From: Pardosa pseudoannulata
Taxonomy: Eukaryota > Arthropoda > Arachnida > Araneae > Lycosidae
Assembly: GCA_032207245.1 (NCBI GenBank)
Contig: CM063502.1
Span: 114,880,697-114,944,696, forward strand
DNA length: 64,000 nucleotides
Direction: 5' to 3'
Part shown: positions 13,505 through 29,100 of the stretch, in pieces
Position numbering within the stretch: position 1 is the stretch's first letter
How the letters are laid out: every line of letters starts with the position of its first letter
The notes under the pieces: generated by a model
The model's input: the letters and a program-made list of their open reading frames with translations, nothing else
Database searches by the model: none
Told to the model about the DNA's origin: nothing
Position numbers and translations under genes: made by a program

Positions 13505-16500
13505 CTAAAGAAAATATGAAACAAATTTTTCCATATAATATAGTAATTAAGCATCTGTTAAAAATGTACCTTATACTTATTTAATAAGATATAGTGACAA
13601 ATATTAAGTCCTTAAAACACTTCAAATGTTTTAAGATATGGAAAAAACTAAAATAAGAGAAAACATCAACAAACTTAACTGTATTTTTAAATAAAAATTT
13701 TTTTTCTAAGAGTGGTAATTTCATGTTATTTTTCAGAGATTGAAGAGAAGTTTTAAATTCAGGAAAACTAGGTAATTCTGCTAGGTTCTCAGCATACTGT
13801 TATTTACAGAAAATTATAACACACTAAGCATCCTAAACTAGACTTTATTTTTTAATCAATGAAGTATTTTATAAAGGAATTTTAATTTTAAAATTTATTT
13901 TAATGCTATCTAAAATAAAGACTTACTTTTATGGTTATACTGACTTATTAGGAAATTTTAAAGCAATGCTAGAGATAAAAGCACATTCTATAGGTATTCT
14001 TATAAGTATAAACAAATTTATTTTTTATGAGCATGGAGTGCATTTTATTTTGATCTAATGATTCTAATAATTAGTTAAATAATAACAAGTGGTGTAGCTG
14101 TATAGTTTGATAAGAATATTTTTATAACCATATTGATTTTAAAAGTCATTAGATGAATAACTTTTATCTATGTTACAAATTATCCCTAGACTTGTTCATT
14201 TATTAATAACCTGTTACTTTGATCTAATTCTCCAAATTTTAGCAAATTGTTAGAGAACTTCTCTATTGTAGTAATCTTGCACTGATTACGAAATCTAGTC
14301 CATGTCTATGGATTTAAACCAGAAATGGATATTTACTGCATATAAATTTTTCTAAAGAGTCAGTACCTTCCATAAGTTATCAGTTTATTCATGGTTAAAG
14401 AACAAATATTAATTGAATGCAGTTTTTTTAGAAACATCTAAAATTATTTTTAATTTGTTAAAATATAATATTACAGTCACATGCTTTTATGACAAAATAT
14501 CTATTCTTGAAAACTAATCTTAGAAATATTTTAGTCTTTAGTACAGTTATTTGAGTTAAATGTATCTGAATGATAATAGGAGGTATTTATATTTGCAATT
14601 ACTCAATATATGACAGTATTTTCATAAGTTTATATATAGAATATGATGAGTAGAAAATATCAAAAATTTCTTAGTTAATGATAAAAAGGTTACATAAATC
14701 AAATATATGTGTAGTAAAAATCTAGTTAGTTAAAAGTACATTGTGACTGGAAATATAAATAATTAATTCTAAAGTTCACTACAACTAACAAAGGCAAAGA
14801 TAGATGATCTACAGTGAAATTTTGTAAATAATATGTGTATGCATAGTACTAAAAGTTGTACAATTGTTTACTATTCTGGATTTTTTATGAAACTGAGCAA
14901 CTGCTATTTCATATTAAATCATTAATAAACTCAGTGCAGTTTAAAGCTAAAATCTATCACTAAAGGTATTAAAGTTTAATTTCTAATTTTAAACTACCAA
15001 AATGGATAATCTAGATAGAGTGTTATGTGTAAAAATAAAATATGTCCCTATAAATATAAAATATATTTTATCTTCTTTTAGTTCTACTTATGAGAGTATA
15101 TAGATGGCTATACAAATTATAAGGTACTGTTGATAACTTATAGAAGGAACTCATTCTTTAGAAAACATATATACAGTAATTATTATAATTATATATTTCT
15201 GTTTTAAATCTACAGACATGGGCATTTTGTTTCCATTATAAGAGAACTATAATAGAGAATTTCTCTAGCATTTTGTTGAATTTTGGAGAACTAGATAAAG
15301 TAACAGGTTATTGATGAATAAACAAGTCTGGGAATAATTTGTAACACAGACAAAAATTGTCCATCTTGTGACTTTTAAAATCAATATGGTTATAAAAATA
15401 TCCTTATCAAACTATATAGCTGGACTACTTGTTATTATTTAACTAATTAATAGAATCATTTAATCAAAATAAATTGCACTTTATGTTATAACATGGGGTT
15501 TCCAGTAAAGTGTAACAACTTATAAATAAAAAATTTATCCAGAAAAATTATCAGAATTACCTGATGTAAAATAATAAAACCACACATAAGAAGTAAAAGT
15601 TTTAAGAAATTCAGTAATATGTTTCACAATTTTTCTAAATAACCTGAAACTCATTTTGGCATCATCTTAAACTTTTAATTAAAGAATTTGGAATATTGTT
15701 TTATTTGTTCATAATGGCAATTTCTAATTCATATGCAGAATCATATAATTTGTTGCTGTTATATACTTAGATAAATAATCTACAGAATTTCTAAGGCAGT
15801 TTTTTTCAAGACTATATTTTGGATAAGCATAACACGAACTTTTCTCTTTCCTATTAACATTTCAATGATGCATGACTGTGAACATTATCTTGTTAGAACT
15901 TCTATTTTAGACTCAAATAGTATCTTTCCTATAAAATGATTTAATAACTGTTTCAGCTCATCGTATTTTCAACTCATTTTAGAGCATATTTTCCCCGCAG
16001 AAAGAGCATCACATAAAGTGCACCACATCAAAATGGTACTGCCTCTCACAACCATACAGTTTGTTTGCTATATTTATAAGATTCTTGTCTCAAGAAATGG
16101 AATAGTTACTATGACTCGAGGGATCGACTAAGTTAACATTTTTCTCATCTAAAAACAATATATTTTTCTATTTAGAATTCAGGACATGAAATCCTTTGCT
16201 CAATTCAGTCTTTTTTCTTTATGGCATTTCAGTAGATGTGGTTCCTCCCTCCCTATTTTTTTTCAGAAAATTAACAGAAGAATCTAATTTGTCACCAGAC
16301 AGTTAAAACAGACATTTGTTGACTTGTATGTTATGTTTTTTTATGAGTCAACTGGTATTTTTTTCATTGCAAACTTGAAAATGTTCCTATTTTCACAAGC
16401 TTTTATACCTGATAGCTGTTTTTTTTTCTGCCAAATCTTTTTTGCATACCATAATGTTCTTTTTTACTTAAAATGACAGACATATTAGTTTAAAAGCTAT

Positions 16501-17074
16501 TAACAATATTTTGTATTTTGAGTAAAGATTTTAATTTTCCATTGTAGAACCAAACTTTACAAATTTCTACTTCAGCTAATTTGCTTCACCAAAATATAGT
16601 GCTAATCATGTTCAATTACTGATATCTTTTTCAACCTTTGCAGATAGGTTACAATTAACGTCCCATCAAAAATTGCTTGATAACTCCAAAAACAAAAGGA
16701 GCCTTACACTTATATATAATCAGGATTTTGGAAATTAGTACGGAAAGAGATATTTGATTTGTTTTTATTTTCTTAATTGAATCATCTCTGAAATACTATT
16801 TTATTTCATATACATTTATTGAAACTTGCAAAAATGCCCTTTTTGCTATGAAAGTGTTAATGTTATGAAAAATCTTATCATTTTATAACAGAATATGTAA
16901 TTAAGAAAGCAGTTATTTATATAAAATATATTTAAATGTTAATATATGCTTTTGATTAAAAATATTTTAGTTTCTACGTATTTGAAAAATTTACAAAGTA
17001 ATCTGAATAATAAGTATAAAGTGAGATAATAGTTTAAGTAAATTATATTTACACTAACAAAATTTTCCAAAGCA

Positions 17075-17113
<39 letters not shown>

Positions 17114-20100
17114 TATTACAATATAAAATATAAGAAAGTTAACAATGAGCTCTTTTACCTGTCTAATTGTACATCATAAACTTCCACACTTTTTAAGTAA
17201 TTTACACCATTATGGCCTCCAACAGCATATATTTGTCCCCCTAAAGCAGCAGCTCCAACTCCACCTCGACAAAATAGCATAGAATTCACAAAGCTCCATT
17301 TATCATAATCAGGATCATATTTTTCCACAGAATTCAAGGGTACATTATTATCAAATCCTCCTAAAATTTTAATATTATTAGTTTATATGATGCTTTGAAA
17401 AGAAGTATAACAATTGAACTCAATTTGAAAATTATTCTTAACCTTCTAAGTGTTATTACACATAAATTTTCTCCCTAGCTGATTTGTACACATGTTATGA
17501 GATTAGATTTAGATTCAAAACTTTCATTACTTGTACAACTGTTATAACCATTTAATTAAAAGATTTTTTATATGGATCTAAATCATCTCATAACATGTGC
17601 ATACTTATTTAAAGTCATCATTGGCTGGGTAGAAAATTACACTTGAATACTTGGTTAATTTTATAAAACACATACATTCTTTGGAATGAAATGATTATTG
17701 AAAAGTTTTACTAAAGTTAAAGCATTATTAAAATATTTCAGTAACATTCAGTCAACTGTGAAACTAATTCACTGATGCAAACATTTTATTCATCAAGCAA
17801 AACATAAGTATTTCATGAGTTTTCAAAAATTTATGAAATTGTAGTATGTTTTATGTTAAATAAAGTTTATAGTTGAATAGCTATCATACACCACTATTTT
17901 AATTTTCATTACCCTAGTTTTATTTTAAATTTTAATAGGTTTGAAAATACTAACTGCTGTTCTAACATTGTATTAAAAATATTTTCTGATTTAAATCCAT
18001 AAAAATTCAATCATTCTTGCATTACAAAACTTTAGTATTAATCTATCACCTTGAAGAATACAGTATTATGATAGCTTAGTAAAATATAGCCAGGAAAATT
18101 ACTATGGCAAAATACAAAGATTTATTACATGAATGCTACATCCATATATGCAATTTAAATAAAACTTTCTTATTAACATTGTTATAACATCCTGAAGATA
18201 TTCTTTTTTATTCATAACACATAATGAAACTTTTTAAAAATTAATTTTAAAAGAATATTATACATTTTCATAAAATATAAAGTGATTATGTAATTATTGT
18301 CTGATTAAAACAGTTTTACTATATAACCATAATGAAAAGCATATTTGTTCCTCAAGAGAAAGAAAAAACATTTATTTAAACTAAATTAATTTGATTTGAT
18401 TTAAATGTCATAACAGTAACATTTTTAACCAGGTAATTCAGATATGAAATAATTGCTGTACATTATCACAGCATGAGAAAAAACTGTTTCTGTCAATATT
18501 CATTTTGTAGTAATTTTAAGGAAATCATAAGTACTTCTACATTTTCTAGAGGTTGAGTCGAAAATATGGTTAGATGTATGTCTCAACATATTATTTTCTA
18601 AAACTATAAAAAATGAGCATGAAAAAATTTGAATTTTTATAGTTTTACAATTTTTTAGTAGCTTAACATGAAAATATTTGTACACAGTTACTTTCATTAG
18701 TTTAAACTATTTTGAGTTTAAAAACCAACTGCAGTCAGAGAGCATATGTTTGTTGTTTTAAAAACTCTATTAAATTTTTAAAAACAACAAGTCATTTGTT
18801 TATAAATAAATATTCTGCAATCTCTTAACTTTAAAAGATGGTTTAATTTACATAAGAATATTTTTTCATCAATAATTATATCCAGTTTTTGCAAAATCAT
18901 TAATGCTCTTTGAAAAGAGACATTTGACAAGATATTTTTTTTCTTCTTTTACATAAAGGGAAATATTCAGGACTGACTTTTAAAAGAGAAAATGAAAAGG
19001 AACACAAAATTTTTTGTACCTATTACATAGATAAATCCATCCATTACTACTGCCCCAGCACCTGCTCTACATTTATTCATTGATGATATAAATGTCCATT
19101 TATCAAGATGGGGATCATAGACTTCACAAGTTTTTACAGATACTGGTCCACTGTTTCCTCCCAAAGCATACATAAGCCCCTAAAATAGATGAAAATTGAA
19201 ATTAATAAAACTTAAATTGCTAATACTTTTAAACTAAATTTATAAGTGCCAGAAGAAGATGCTGATCATAAATAAAGTTAATAAATTATGTTTTGACAGT
19301 GAAAACTAGAAAATACAAATTTAATTTAACAGCATGAAAACTATTTTAGTCGATTTTTTTAAACTATGATTATTACTAGCGATAACTAAGTTTACACTAT
19401 ACAAATACTATATAAATTATACTATACAAATTTAGAGAATGGGCTATCATTTGTATTAATATTATATCCACGCTTATTTTTATATAACATAGCAACATTA
19501 TAAATTTGTTATATTAATTCTGTTTTGTAATTAATCCATCATACAGAAAACTACCTGTTAAAGTAGTTTCCCTTACTGAATTGTACAGAATCACTGTACA
19601 GAAGATGAAACGTTCAATTTCAAAACTGTCTGCCATGCTTTATATATAAGCTTCAAATATAATGGTGTTTCTTAATATATTGTTTCCTTTCACTCAGTCA
19701 GATATATTAATATATATTATTGTTATAAAGTAAAACAGAATGAATACATAAGCAAAAGTAATAATAACAGACATACAGAAAAGATGAGTTAGGTAATGGG
19801 CATAAATTGAAAACCAATGCTCTGTATTTGTGTATAATGGACACTATTTTTGTTCAAAAATTTCAGGCAAAATCTCAAATTATAGATTAAACATAGAATA
19901 TGCTTTACTGCTTCCTGTAATCATCTGATACATATATTAATCAAGATGAGTACTTAAAGAAGAAAATTAAAGGGTAAACATATTACTTAATATAGGAATT
20001 GTCATATATCAATTTTATTAGTTTTGTATTTCTTTTATATAACATTTCTAGCAAAACTAATCATTAACTTTGTTAAAATGTCTTCTTGAAGCATAGTTGC

Positions 20101-23100
20101 CATTTTTTGTTACTTTTGCTCTACTTGTAATTTAATTACAGCAGTATAGTTGGATTTATTTTCCATCATACTTGAATGTTCTCATAAAACACTCTTTTCT
20201 AATAGAATGGAAAGGAATAAAAAAAACAATCCCTTGCATAATACCCCTAGAAAAAGGGGAAGGATAATATTCAAGGCCCTTAGTTTTAGCTACCAGGGTC
20301 ATGAATATCATAATAAAACACTAAATGATATAAGATGGCTGATAAGCATGGAGGACTTTGTTGAGAATGAAATTATCTGTAGAATGATAATGAAAGAGCC
20401 TTGGAGCTTTACTCATTGGGTCCAACAGTAATTGGTTTACAATCTGGAAAGTAGTTTCTATGTCAAATTTTAGGCACATATTATACATAAGGTACAATTT
20501 TTGACATTTTTGGCTGAAAAAATATGTGTTATATACAAATAAATATATTTTCCATTTATATTAGACTTTCTAAATATTACTGAATAAAAAACAAACTGAC
20601 TATATAACAGTAAAAAGGCTTTTAAAAACATTTTATGTAACTAAAAAAATACTATTTTTGAAACAAGAAATAATTAAAAAACGATTAAGGATTATAAGAA
20701 ACACATATTTTTATATAATGGTAAGAAAATATGCTCATTATAAAAGCATTTATAAATTTTACTTTCATAAGTGGAACTGGGAACTACTACTTGTAACAGT
20801 CAAGGAATTTAATGTATAATAGTCTTTTTTATTATCAATTACTATTGTTTCAAATACATAGAATTATTAAAAAAAACCTAAGTATATCTAATTATTTTAA
20901 CAGATCTATTCTACCTTTCATATCTATGTGTGATAAATCTAAAATGAAAAGAAGAATTGAGAAACAACAGATTATATAAAATGCAACATGAACATTAAAA
21001 ATTGGGGATCAAGAGTGGCAAAACTCATCGGAAGATAAAAATTCAACAAGATAAAAATGGCAAAAATTGTATATTGATTAAATGTTAGCTCATATATACT
21101 TAAAAAATCTCTAACACTGAGGAAAATTATATTAATGAAATTTTTTTCTCTTTATAAACTTCACACAGATAAACTTTTACTAATTAATAAAATATTACTA
21201 CCTTACAAACAACAATTTTCCACATTTTTCTCAATAAATAATTTACTTGAATTATTTTCCATTTCAGAACATAAACACTGATTTTAAAATAAAAACAATA
21301 TTAAAATACTAAAAATTTAAAAAAAAATATTCCAAATAAATTTACATATTAGATAGAGCAACATGATAGAAATAAGGAAAATGCTTATTATCTTTATATC
21401 TAAACTTTTGAGCATGTAAAGAAAATAATTTAAAATTTTGATCAAGATGCAAAGTACATACATGTATATTCCTAAATAATTTTCAAATTGAAATTTATTG
21501 TCTTATAAATTTTGCAGATTCCAGCTTAAATTTTTATGAGAAAAGTGAAAAATAATTAATGTACTGGTTATTATACTGTAAATAATTCCTATACTGATTT
21601 TTAGAAAAAAAAAAAAAACCCTCATCTGATTTAAGTTTTATTCTCTAAAGTTATATAAACACAAAATAAAAATTGAAATTTTCTTTTTGAAAATATCAAT
21701 GGCACATCAGTATATTTTTAAAAATTAAATAAAATAGCTTAAAAAATTTGGATAAATAAACTTAACTCAAAAGAGAGTTGTGGGATAACAAACTTAAAAT
21801 AAAGGAAAAAAAGATTTATCATTTAATGTAAAAATAAGACAATTGAAAATACATAATTTCCTGTATTTACAAATATGATATGTTATTTGTAAACAAAACT
21901 CAAAATTCTAATCTTAAACCTTAAAAAATACATAATCATTCTTTTATTTCAAAATTTTGAATGAAAAAAAAACTATAATCTTAGAAATAAACTTTTAATA
22001 ACTAAACATGAAACATTCACATTAAAAACACAGCTAATTCTAATAGGTATATTTTTTAAAAATGAAAATGTTTATAAGATAAAGTGACATTTTCAAGAAA
22101 AAAATGTTTGTTTATAAGAAAATTTCTCAGTAATGGTTCTAAAGATATTTACCACAACCAAGATTAGTAATATATGAAGTAACAGGAGATAAAATTACAA
22201 AGTAGAAAAATTACTTTTAGTTTTACTACTGCAACACCTCCCCTTGCACAGTTCATTGGGGAAACAACATTCCAGACATCTGAAATTACATCATATCTTT
22301 CAACAGTGCTGTAAAACACTTCATCATCTAATCCACCTATAGCATAAATGGGTCCCCCCATAGAACACAGACCTAAGCCTCTCCTGAAAAAAAAGTAATC
22401 AAAATCTTAATATGTAACTTTTCCCCACTAAATTAAAGTTTACAATATTAATGATGTTTACAAGGAAATTAAAACATTTAATACAGACAAGGTTGGTTTC
22501 AACTTTTGAAATATTCTATGAAAAGTAAAAATTCATATCCCCTATTCTAAAGAAAGATTAACAGCCTTTTTTGTATAGTCTAGTGAATGTCCAAGTAATA
22601 ACAGTATAACTCAGTAACTGACATAATTACTATTGGCTTCCCCTGCTAGGTGACTTGTGGGCTTAGAAAATATCTGAAATGTATACTTATACAAAACAAT
22701 ACTTAAGCACACTTAACAGTTTTTAGCTCTTTAAACTCAATTTTTCAAATACAATTTTAGCATTATGGTCAGTTACATTTTATTTTAAATTCTTGCATAA
22801 TTGCACTTTGTGTGGATGCTTCAACTTGGAAAAACCATTAAAAAAAATATGTTATTTAGAAACTCTTCTTTCTTTGTGATTTGCCCAAATCCCTGGGGAT
22901 ATGGGAACAGATCCCTCTTTCAAAAAACATGCCTTCGATCTGTGAATCAGAAATACTCAGAATTAGAAATATTGTAAATTTCTGAACTTAGAATAAATTA
23001 TAATGAGCTTATCTGTTAAACTGCTAGTTGATCTTAAATGTCATAGCATTTAATTTTTCAGCAATAATATGATTCACTTTTGATGGAAAACAAAGAACTT

Positions 23101-26100
23101 TAAACCCACATTTATTTGTGAGGCATAAACAGGAGAAAAATTACTACACAAAATTAAAACCTAACAAATTTAATGATAAGCAAACAAATTTTAAAGAAAC
23201 CTTGCAAAATTAGTAAATAGGTGGCATTTCTGAAAAGTGCTCCAAAGGGAGTGTATAACACATCTAATGCAATGTTCTATCAAAATTTGTTTAATTTTTC
23301 CTTATGAAAATGTTATAAAATAAAATTGATACCAAAAATAGGTAATTCAAGTAAAGCTTATTGTAGAAGGAGAATGGAAGTATTTAGTTTTATGTAAAGC
23401 TGTTGGATAATATCACTTAATGACTAATAATTTCTGGAAGAATGGCGTTTTTAAAAATCACAACCTAAGAGGTTTCTATTTTGAAATGCATAAGAAAGAA
23501 TATTGAAAATACATGAAATATAGCAGATGTGATATAGCCACCTCTTGGCACATTTTTGCCACTGAAAACCAAAAATTAATTCACTCTTTTAAAAGTAAAA
23601 TCAAATTTATGCACTGAAAATATTACACCAAATTGTCACCAGACACAAATCAGGTTTCTTATACTAAAACTGTGAAAGAGCATGAAAATATGAAAAGAGA
23701 CGACTATATCACAGTTACATGAGAAATAAAAGTCACATGGTAAAGTAAAAGCTGAGTTAGCTAGATTAACATCACAATTAATTAATTTTGTACATAATAT
23801 TATAATAAGGGTATTATATGGCAAACAATTTTATTGTATGAAATTGCAAAAAAACAAATTTAATGTTACAGGTAGAAACAAAAAGGTTGCTTCATCGCTA
23901 CTTAAGTGGTCTTGATGCTATTTTGCTAAATCATTAAGAATTAGTATGTTGGGGTTTTAAAAGATATATATTATAGGATCCTAATAATGATATTTAATAT
24001 TGGTGACATTTTTATCACCTTGCTGGATAATGTATTGTTGATGTCACATGAATTACACAGAAATTTAATTTTTCAAAATATAAATTTAAAAAATAATAAT
24101 ACAATCTGAAAATACAGTAAAATTTTTAAACCTAGAAATTACAGACAAATATAAAAAACTTTAATTTTGAATTATACCCAATTTAAATCCTTTATAATAT
24201 CTAGAAATACATGTAAAAATGGGCTAAATATAAAAAAGTTGCCAATGGACTCCTATATTTAAGTTGTACTGCTTTTTAAATAATATCATGAAAACAAAAA
24301 TAATAGATTAATTTCTTGTAACTATTTTATAATCAAATCATTAATATAAATTTTTCCATTCAGGTCACAAAATTTTGTTTGTACAGGAAATGTAATCACA
24401 TTTAGTCCAAAAGAATTAACATTTAGAGTAGTTTTTAACTACTATCTCAACTAATTATGGTTTCACAAAGATTAAACTTACATATATAAATTTCCCAGAT
24501 TGTTTCTCAGATACCCGTCTTAACACTAAATTCCAACCCGTAAAAGATATTTGGTAAAAAATCACCTAATTAATAATTTATTTATAATGTCATAAGCAGC
24601 TAATTCAAGTAGTTGTTTGTTCATAAAAATAAACTAAAAAAATTAGCATTTGGGGTGTTTATTTATATCTCCACTAATTTTGGTCCTATGAAGATAAGAC
24701 TTGCTAAAATGGGTTTCTGTGAAATTTATAAATCCATGGATACCTATTTTGATCTCTAACTCTCAGCAAATTTTAGGAGTTCAAGTTATGGACTTACAGA
24801 CAGACAGGCATGGCCAAATTTAATATATGCAAGACAATAACTTTTTACTTAAAATGCTTCATTTTATTGAAAAAAAATATTATGTGAAACACAATTCAGA
24901 TGGAAACAAAAACTAATTAAACTAACTTTTTCAAAATTTTTTGTAACTCTGTTACTTTGTCAGATGCTTAAACAGTACTAAGTCATAATACTAACAAACT
25001 TAAAAAGTGAGTGTTTGACACTCTGTTGAATGAAATAAAACTAAATAATTATAAAATAAAGTACAGTAAAGGTTAAACACTTTTAAACAAACTGTAACTA
25101 AAATGAATGTGAAACAGGTTTAAAAGAGTGCAAATTATTTATTTTAATTTAAGTCATTTCAGACACTGCATGTCCATATTTCAAAAATTTGTTCTTACAA
25201 TCTTAGGCTCCTTCCAGGATTTAAATGATACATTTTTCTATGTATGCTACTAGATGTATTCATCTATTAGTCTCTTGAAAGTTTCATAGCCATTAATACA
25301 TAAGTTTAGATTGCTTTATTATTTTACAGAATCTTTTTCAGGAGATTTTATGAGAAACTTTATTGCAAAATTTTTTTCACTATGTATTTTGCACCATCAG
25401 TTTGATTTACTCCAGTGCTGGGGCACAGACTAACAGAGTGAGCATTTGACCCTGATTAAAAGGATATAATTTTTTTTTTTTTTTTTTTTTTTGGAAAGTT
25501 ACTCTAAACTATTCTATCAATAGTGTGAAACCAACCTCTAACTTGAAACCAGTTTGTCACAAATAATCTAAATATTATATTTACCTTATTGTAAGCTATT
25601 TTATTCACTTTGACAGAAATGGGATAAATACTTCTTTTAAAATCATAGTCAAAGGGTCAGTTGATAAATTAATATAGAAATCTCTCTACTATGAAAATAT
25701 AATAATTATCTATTTAAAGTAGTAATCCCTAAACAAATATTAATATACTAACAGTATATATTAATTTATAAAACTATTTTCCCAATCATAATTAAAACTA
25801 AATAAAATTTTTGTCACAAAACAAACCCAGTAAAACTTTTTTGGATAATACCTATTCTGCATGATATGCTATTATTGCTTTTGCATATCTACAAATATAT
25901 TAGTATAAAAGAATACATAATAGGTAAAAATATGAAGCTGAATATGCTTTTCAAAGGAAAGATAAAACTGATATGGCTTTAAATAGATATTAAATAAAGA
26001 AGAATACAGTAAAAGGAACATGTAATAAATGTAATTAAGGTCTCTAAACAAAATAAACATTATTAGAAACAGAAAGTATATAACAGAAAATTTTCTTATG

Positions 26101-29100
26101 GTATAGACAATAAACAGTACAGAAAATTTTCTTAAAATTGTAAAACTTATACACAAAAATCATTAAATTATAACTGAAAACAATTATACTTTAAAAACCA
26201 AACAGCAATTCTTACTATAAAAATGATACAGTAAATTTAATGAAATAATCAATAAAAAGGAAATCAAGTAATCAAAAATGAGAAAACATTAGGATATATC
26301 AAAAAAACTAAGATTTTTTCAAAATTTAGTTTACCTTGGAATAGACATGGCAGCTAACATAGACCATCTATTTGTCAATCGGTCAAATACTTCAGCACTT
26401 GACAAATGTCCATTTTCATCACATCCTCCAACAGCATAAATTTTTCCTACAAATCAATATTTTAAATAACTTTATTTAACAAGATATATTGAAATAACTC
26501 TAGTATTATTAAAATTGAATACACATATCCCCACATTTAAAATAAAGATTTCTCATAAAGAATTTTAATATCTAAGATGTGAACAGAAGCACATATCAAT
26601 TTAAAAGTAATAAGACATAACAGAAATACTCCATTTTGTTTTCTTCTATTGAATAACCTCAAAAGCAAAAATGTACTAGTTAAATATCCAATTCTCAGCA
26701 TTTAAACCACAAAAATTGTAATGGAAGTAAAGTATGCATGTATTCTACTGGCATTAAAAGAGTATATTTACTTTTCCCCTCAAGTAATTGCTTTAAAATA
26801 TTCTTTCAAAAATGGCAACATTTAATCCTCCAAATGTTTCTATTGTTTTATACATATGTTTCTATTACTTTAAGTAAATTTTTTTCATTTCTTGAAAATG
26901 ATTTTTTTTTTTTCTTGAGAAAACACTGAAGTAACTACTTGAACATGGACTTTGAGTTGCAAAAAAAGCTGGTCATAACATGTAAAAGATTTAAATTATA
27001 ATAATAGATATATGATAAAAAAATAATGAACACAACATAATGAAACTGAAAACAACTTTGTTTCCCATATACCCTCAGTTTAATTCATTGTTGTTTTTTA
27101 CTCATTCAAACTGTGCAGTTTAACTGATGGTATATGGACTGCTTAAGACATTACTATTAAATAAACACTTAAATACCAACTATGAGATTCATACCTTTTA
27201 AGGAAATACAGCCCACATGTCTTCGAGGAGTAGACATATCACTTAATTTAGTCCATTTATCCAGCAAGGAACTATAGAATTCAACAGAAGAAAATGGATC
27301 ACCATTTGTGCCTCTGCCTCCAATACAGAAAATTACACCTATTTTAATAAAAAAAAAAAAAAAATCTGTATATTTCCTTTTTAAAATCTATTAACTGAAG
27401 CATCTAATTACAAATAAATAAAACTTACAAATGTCCTATGGATTTACACAAAGAACAATTTAAATAATATTCAAAAGCATAACTCTAAATTATGTAAATT
27501 TCATAATTTGAAATGAAATTCCTGGTGATTCAGCAGAAATCTATGATTTGTGAGTGAAATATAAAACTTTAAAAAATAGTCTTATTAAAATATTTTGTAT
27601 TTAGGATATTAAAAGAATGGAAATTTGGAAATATGGTAGTTATAATTCCAAATTTTCATATGTTTAAACAAATGATATGCCTGATTGTCTTAATGATACA
27701 TCAGTATTAAAACAAAAATATATCTAAAAAAATGGAGAAATGAAACAAACCAATATATTCACAAATGAGTATAGGGTATGGAAAACCCTTTTCTTTGAAT
27801 TAAAATTATCTATAAAGAAATAGTATGTAGTAGTTAGATTGAAGATTTGAATAAGGTGAATCTATGTAACCAAAAGTTATTAATATTCAATTTTTCCAAA
27901 TAAGCAATTGTCTCCATAAACCCATTAGTTTAGAAAATAATTACTAAATAATATTTTGTATTACAATTAAAAGTACTCAAAGCTTATTTTAAAAATTTCT
28001 TGTTTTTGAATGTTGTCTAAATTGAATTTACATGCTATAAATACTGTTTCTGACAGAATTTTACAAAGACCTATTTTAGTAAGTTACAATAGAAAAATAT
28101 GGAACATACATAAAAATAATGTTTTAAAGGAAAAAAACAGTGGTAATATCTAAAAAAGAAGTAAGTTTTAGTGTCCATAAATGTATAACATTACATACTA
28201 CAAATCAATTTCAAATGCATGATCAACTAACTTTACTATTTTTTTTTTTTAACTAATTAACATCTCCATACAGCTAGTAGAAATGGACAAGTGTAGAATT
28301 ATAAACTTAAGCACATATACTACCAATTTTAGTACCATCATAATAATGAAATTTAAAATGAGAAAATATTCTTCTACTATTTAATTTTACTGGACTAAAA
28401 TTATTAAAAACGGTTTTTAAAATAAAACTTCTAATTTTTGATTACCTTTTGCACTTATACAGATTATCTTAGATATAGGTTAGACAAATAATTTTAACTC
28501 GGTATAATTTATGAAAATTTTATCTAATATTAATAAAAAATATATATAAAGCTAAACACTTTTTTACATAGCATAACTATTCCATTAAAGTGTAGATCCT
28601 TTTTCATCACCAACTTTTATGATTTAATGAAAATGTATAACATGCATTAAAAGTATATTAAGTAAATTCTTACTGGAGATTTTACAAAATTTAATACTTT
28701 TATAATATAGAGAAATGTTAATACATTTTTCTTTTGGTATACAGCATTTGAGCAAGTCAAAATGAATAAAGAATACTTTGTAAATTTTACCTGTGATAAA
28801 TTAAAAAATTACCTGCATAGCTTTTTCGGGGTCTTGTTCTTTCATTTACAGGTAAATGACTAGTAGGCAAGCGACTAACCTGCCAGATCTGATAATGTCT
28901 AGCTTCATCAAGGAGATCTCGACACTCTAAACTTTTTCTGATTAAGGAATCAGACTCTACATACATACGAAGATAAGAGAGAGGAAGCAATGGCAAATGG
29001 ACTTTGGATAAAAGTTTTGGCAGTAATTCTCTCCTGTTATCTACATCATGCTTAATCCACAACATGACTGATTCATAAACCTAAATTAATTTTAAAAAAG

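Noticed and set aside
20150..20431. 93-codon plus-strand ORF in intron 5, antisense to the gene
   Set aside because: Balanced composition but no recognisable motif, no splice context and no repeat of the frame elsewhere; treated as chance.
25872..26156. 94-codon minus-strand ORF in intron 4
   Set aside because: Phe/Tyr/Ile-rich frame typical of AT-rich noncoding DNA; it does not join KLHL8-like exons.
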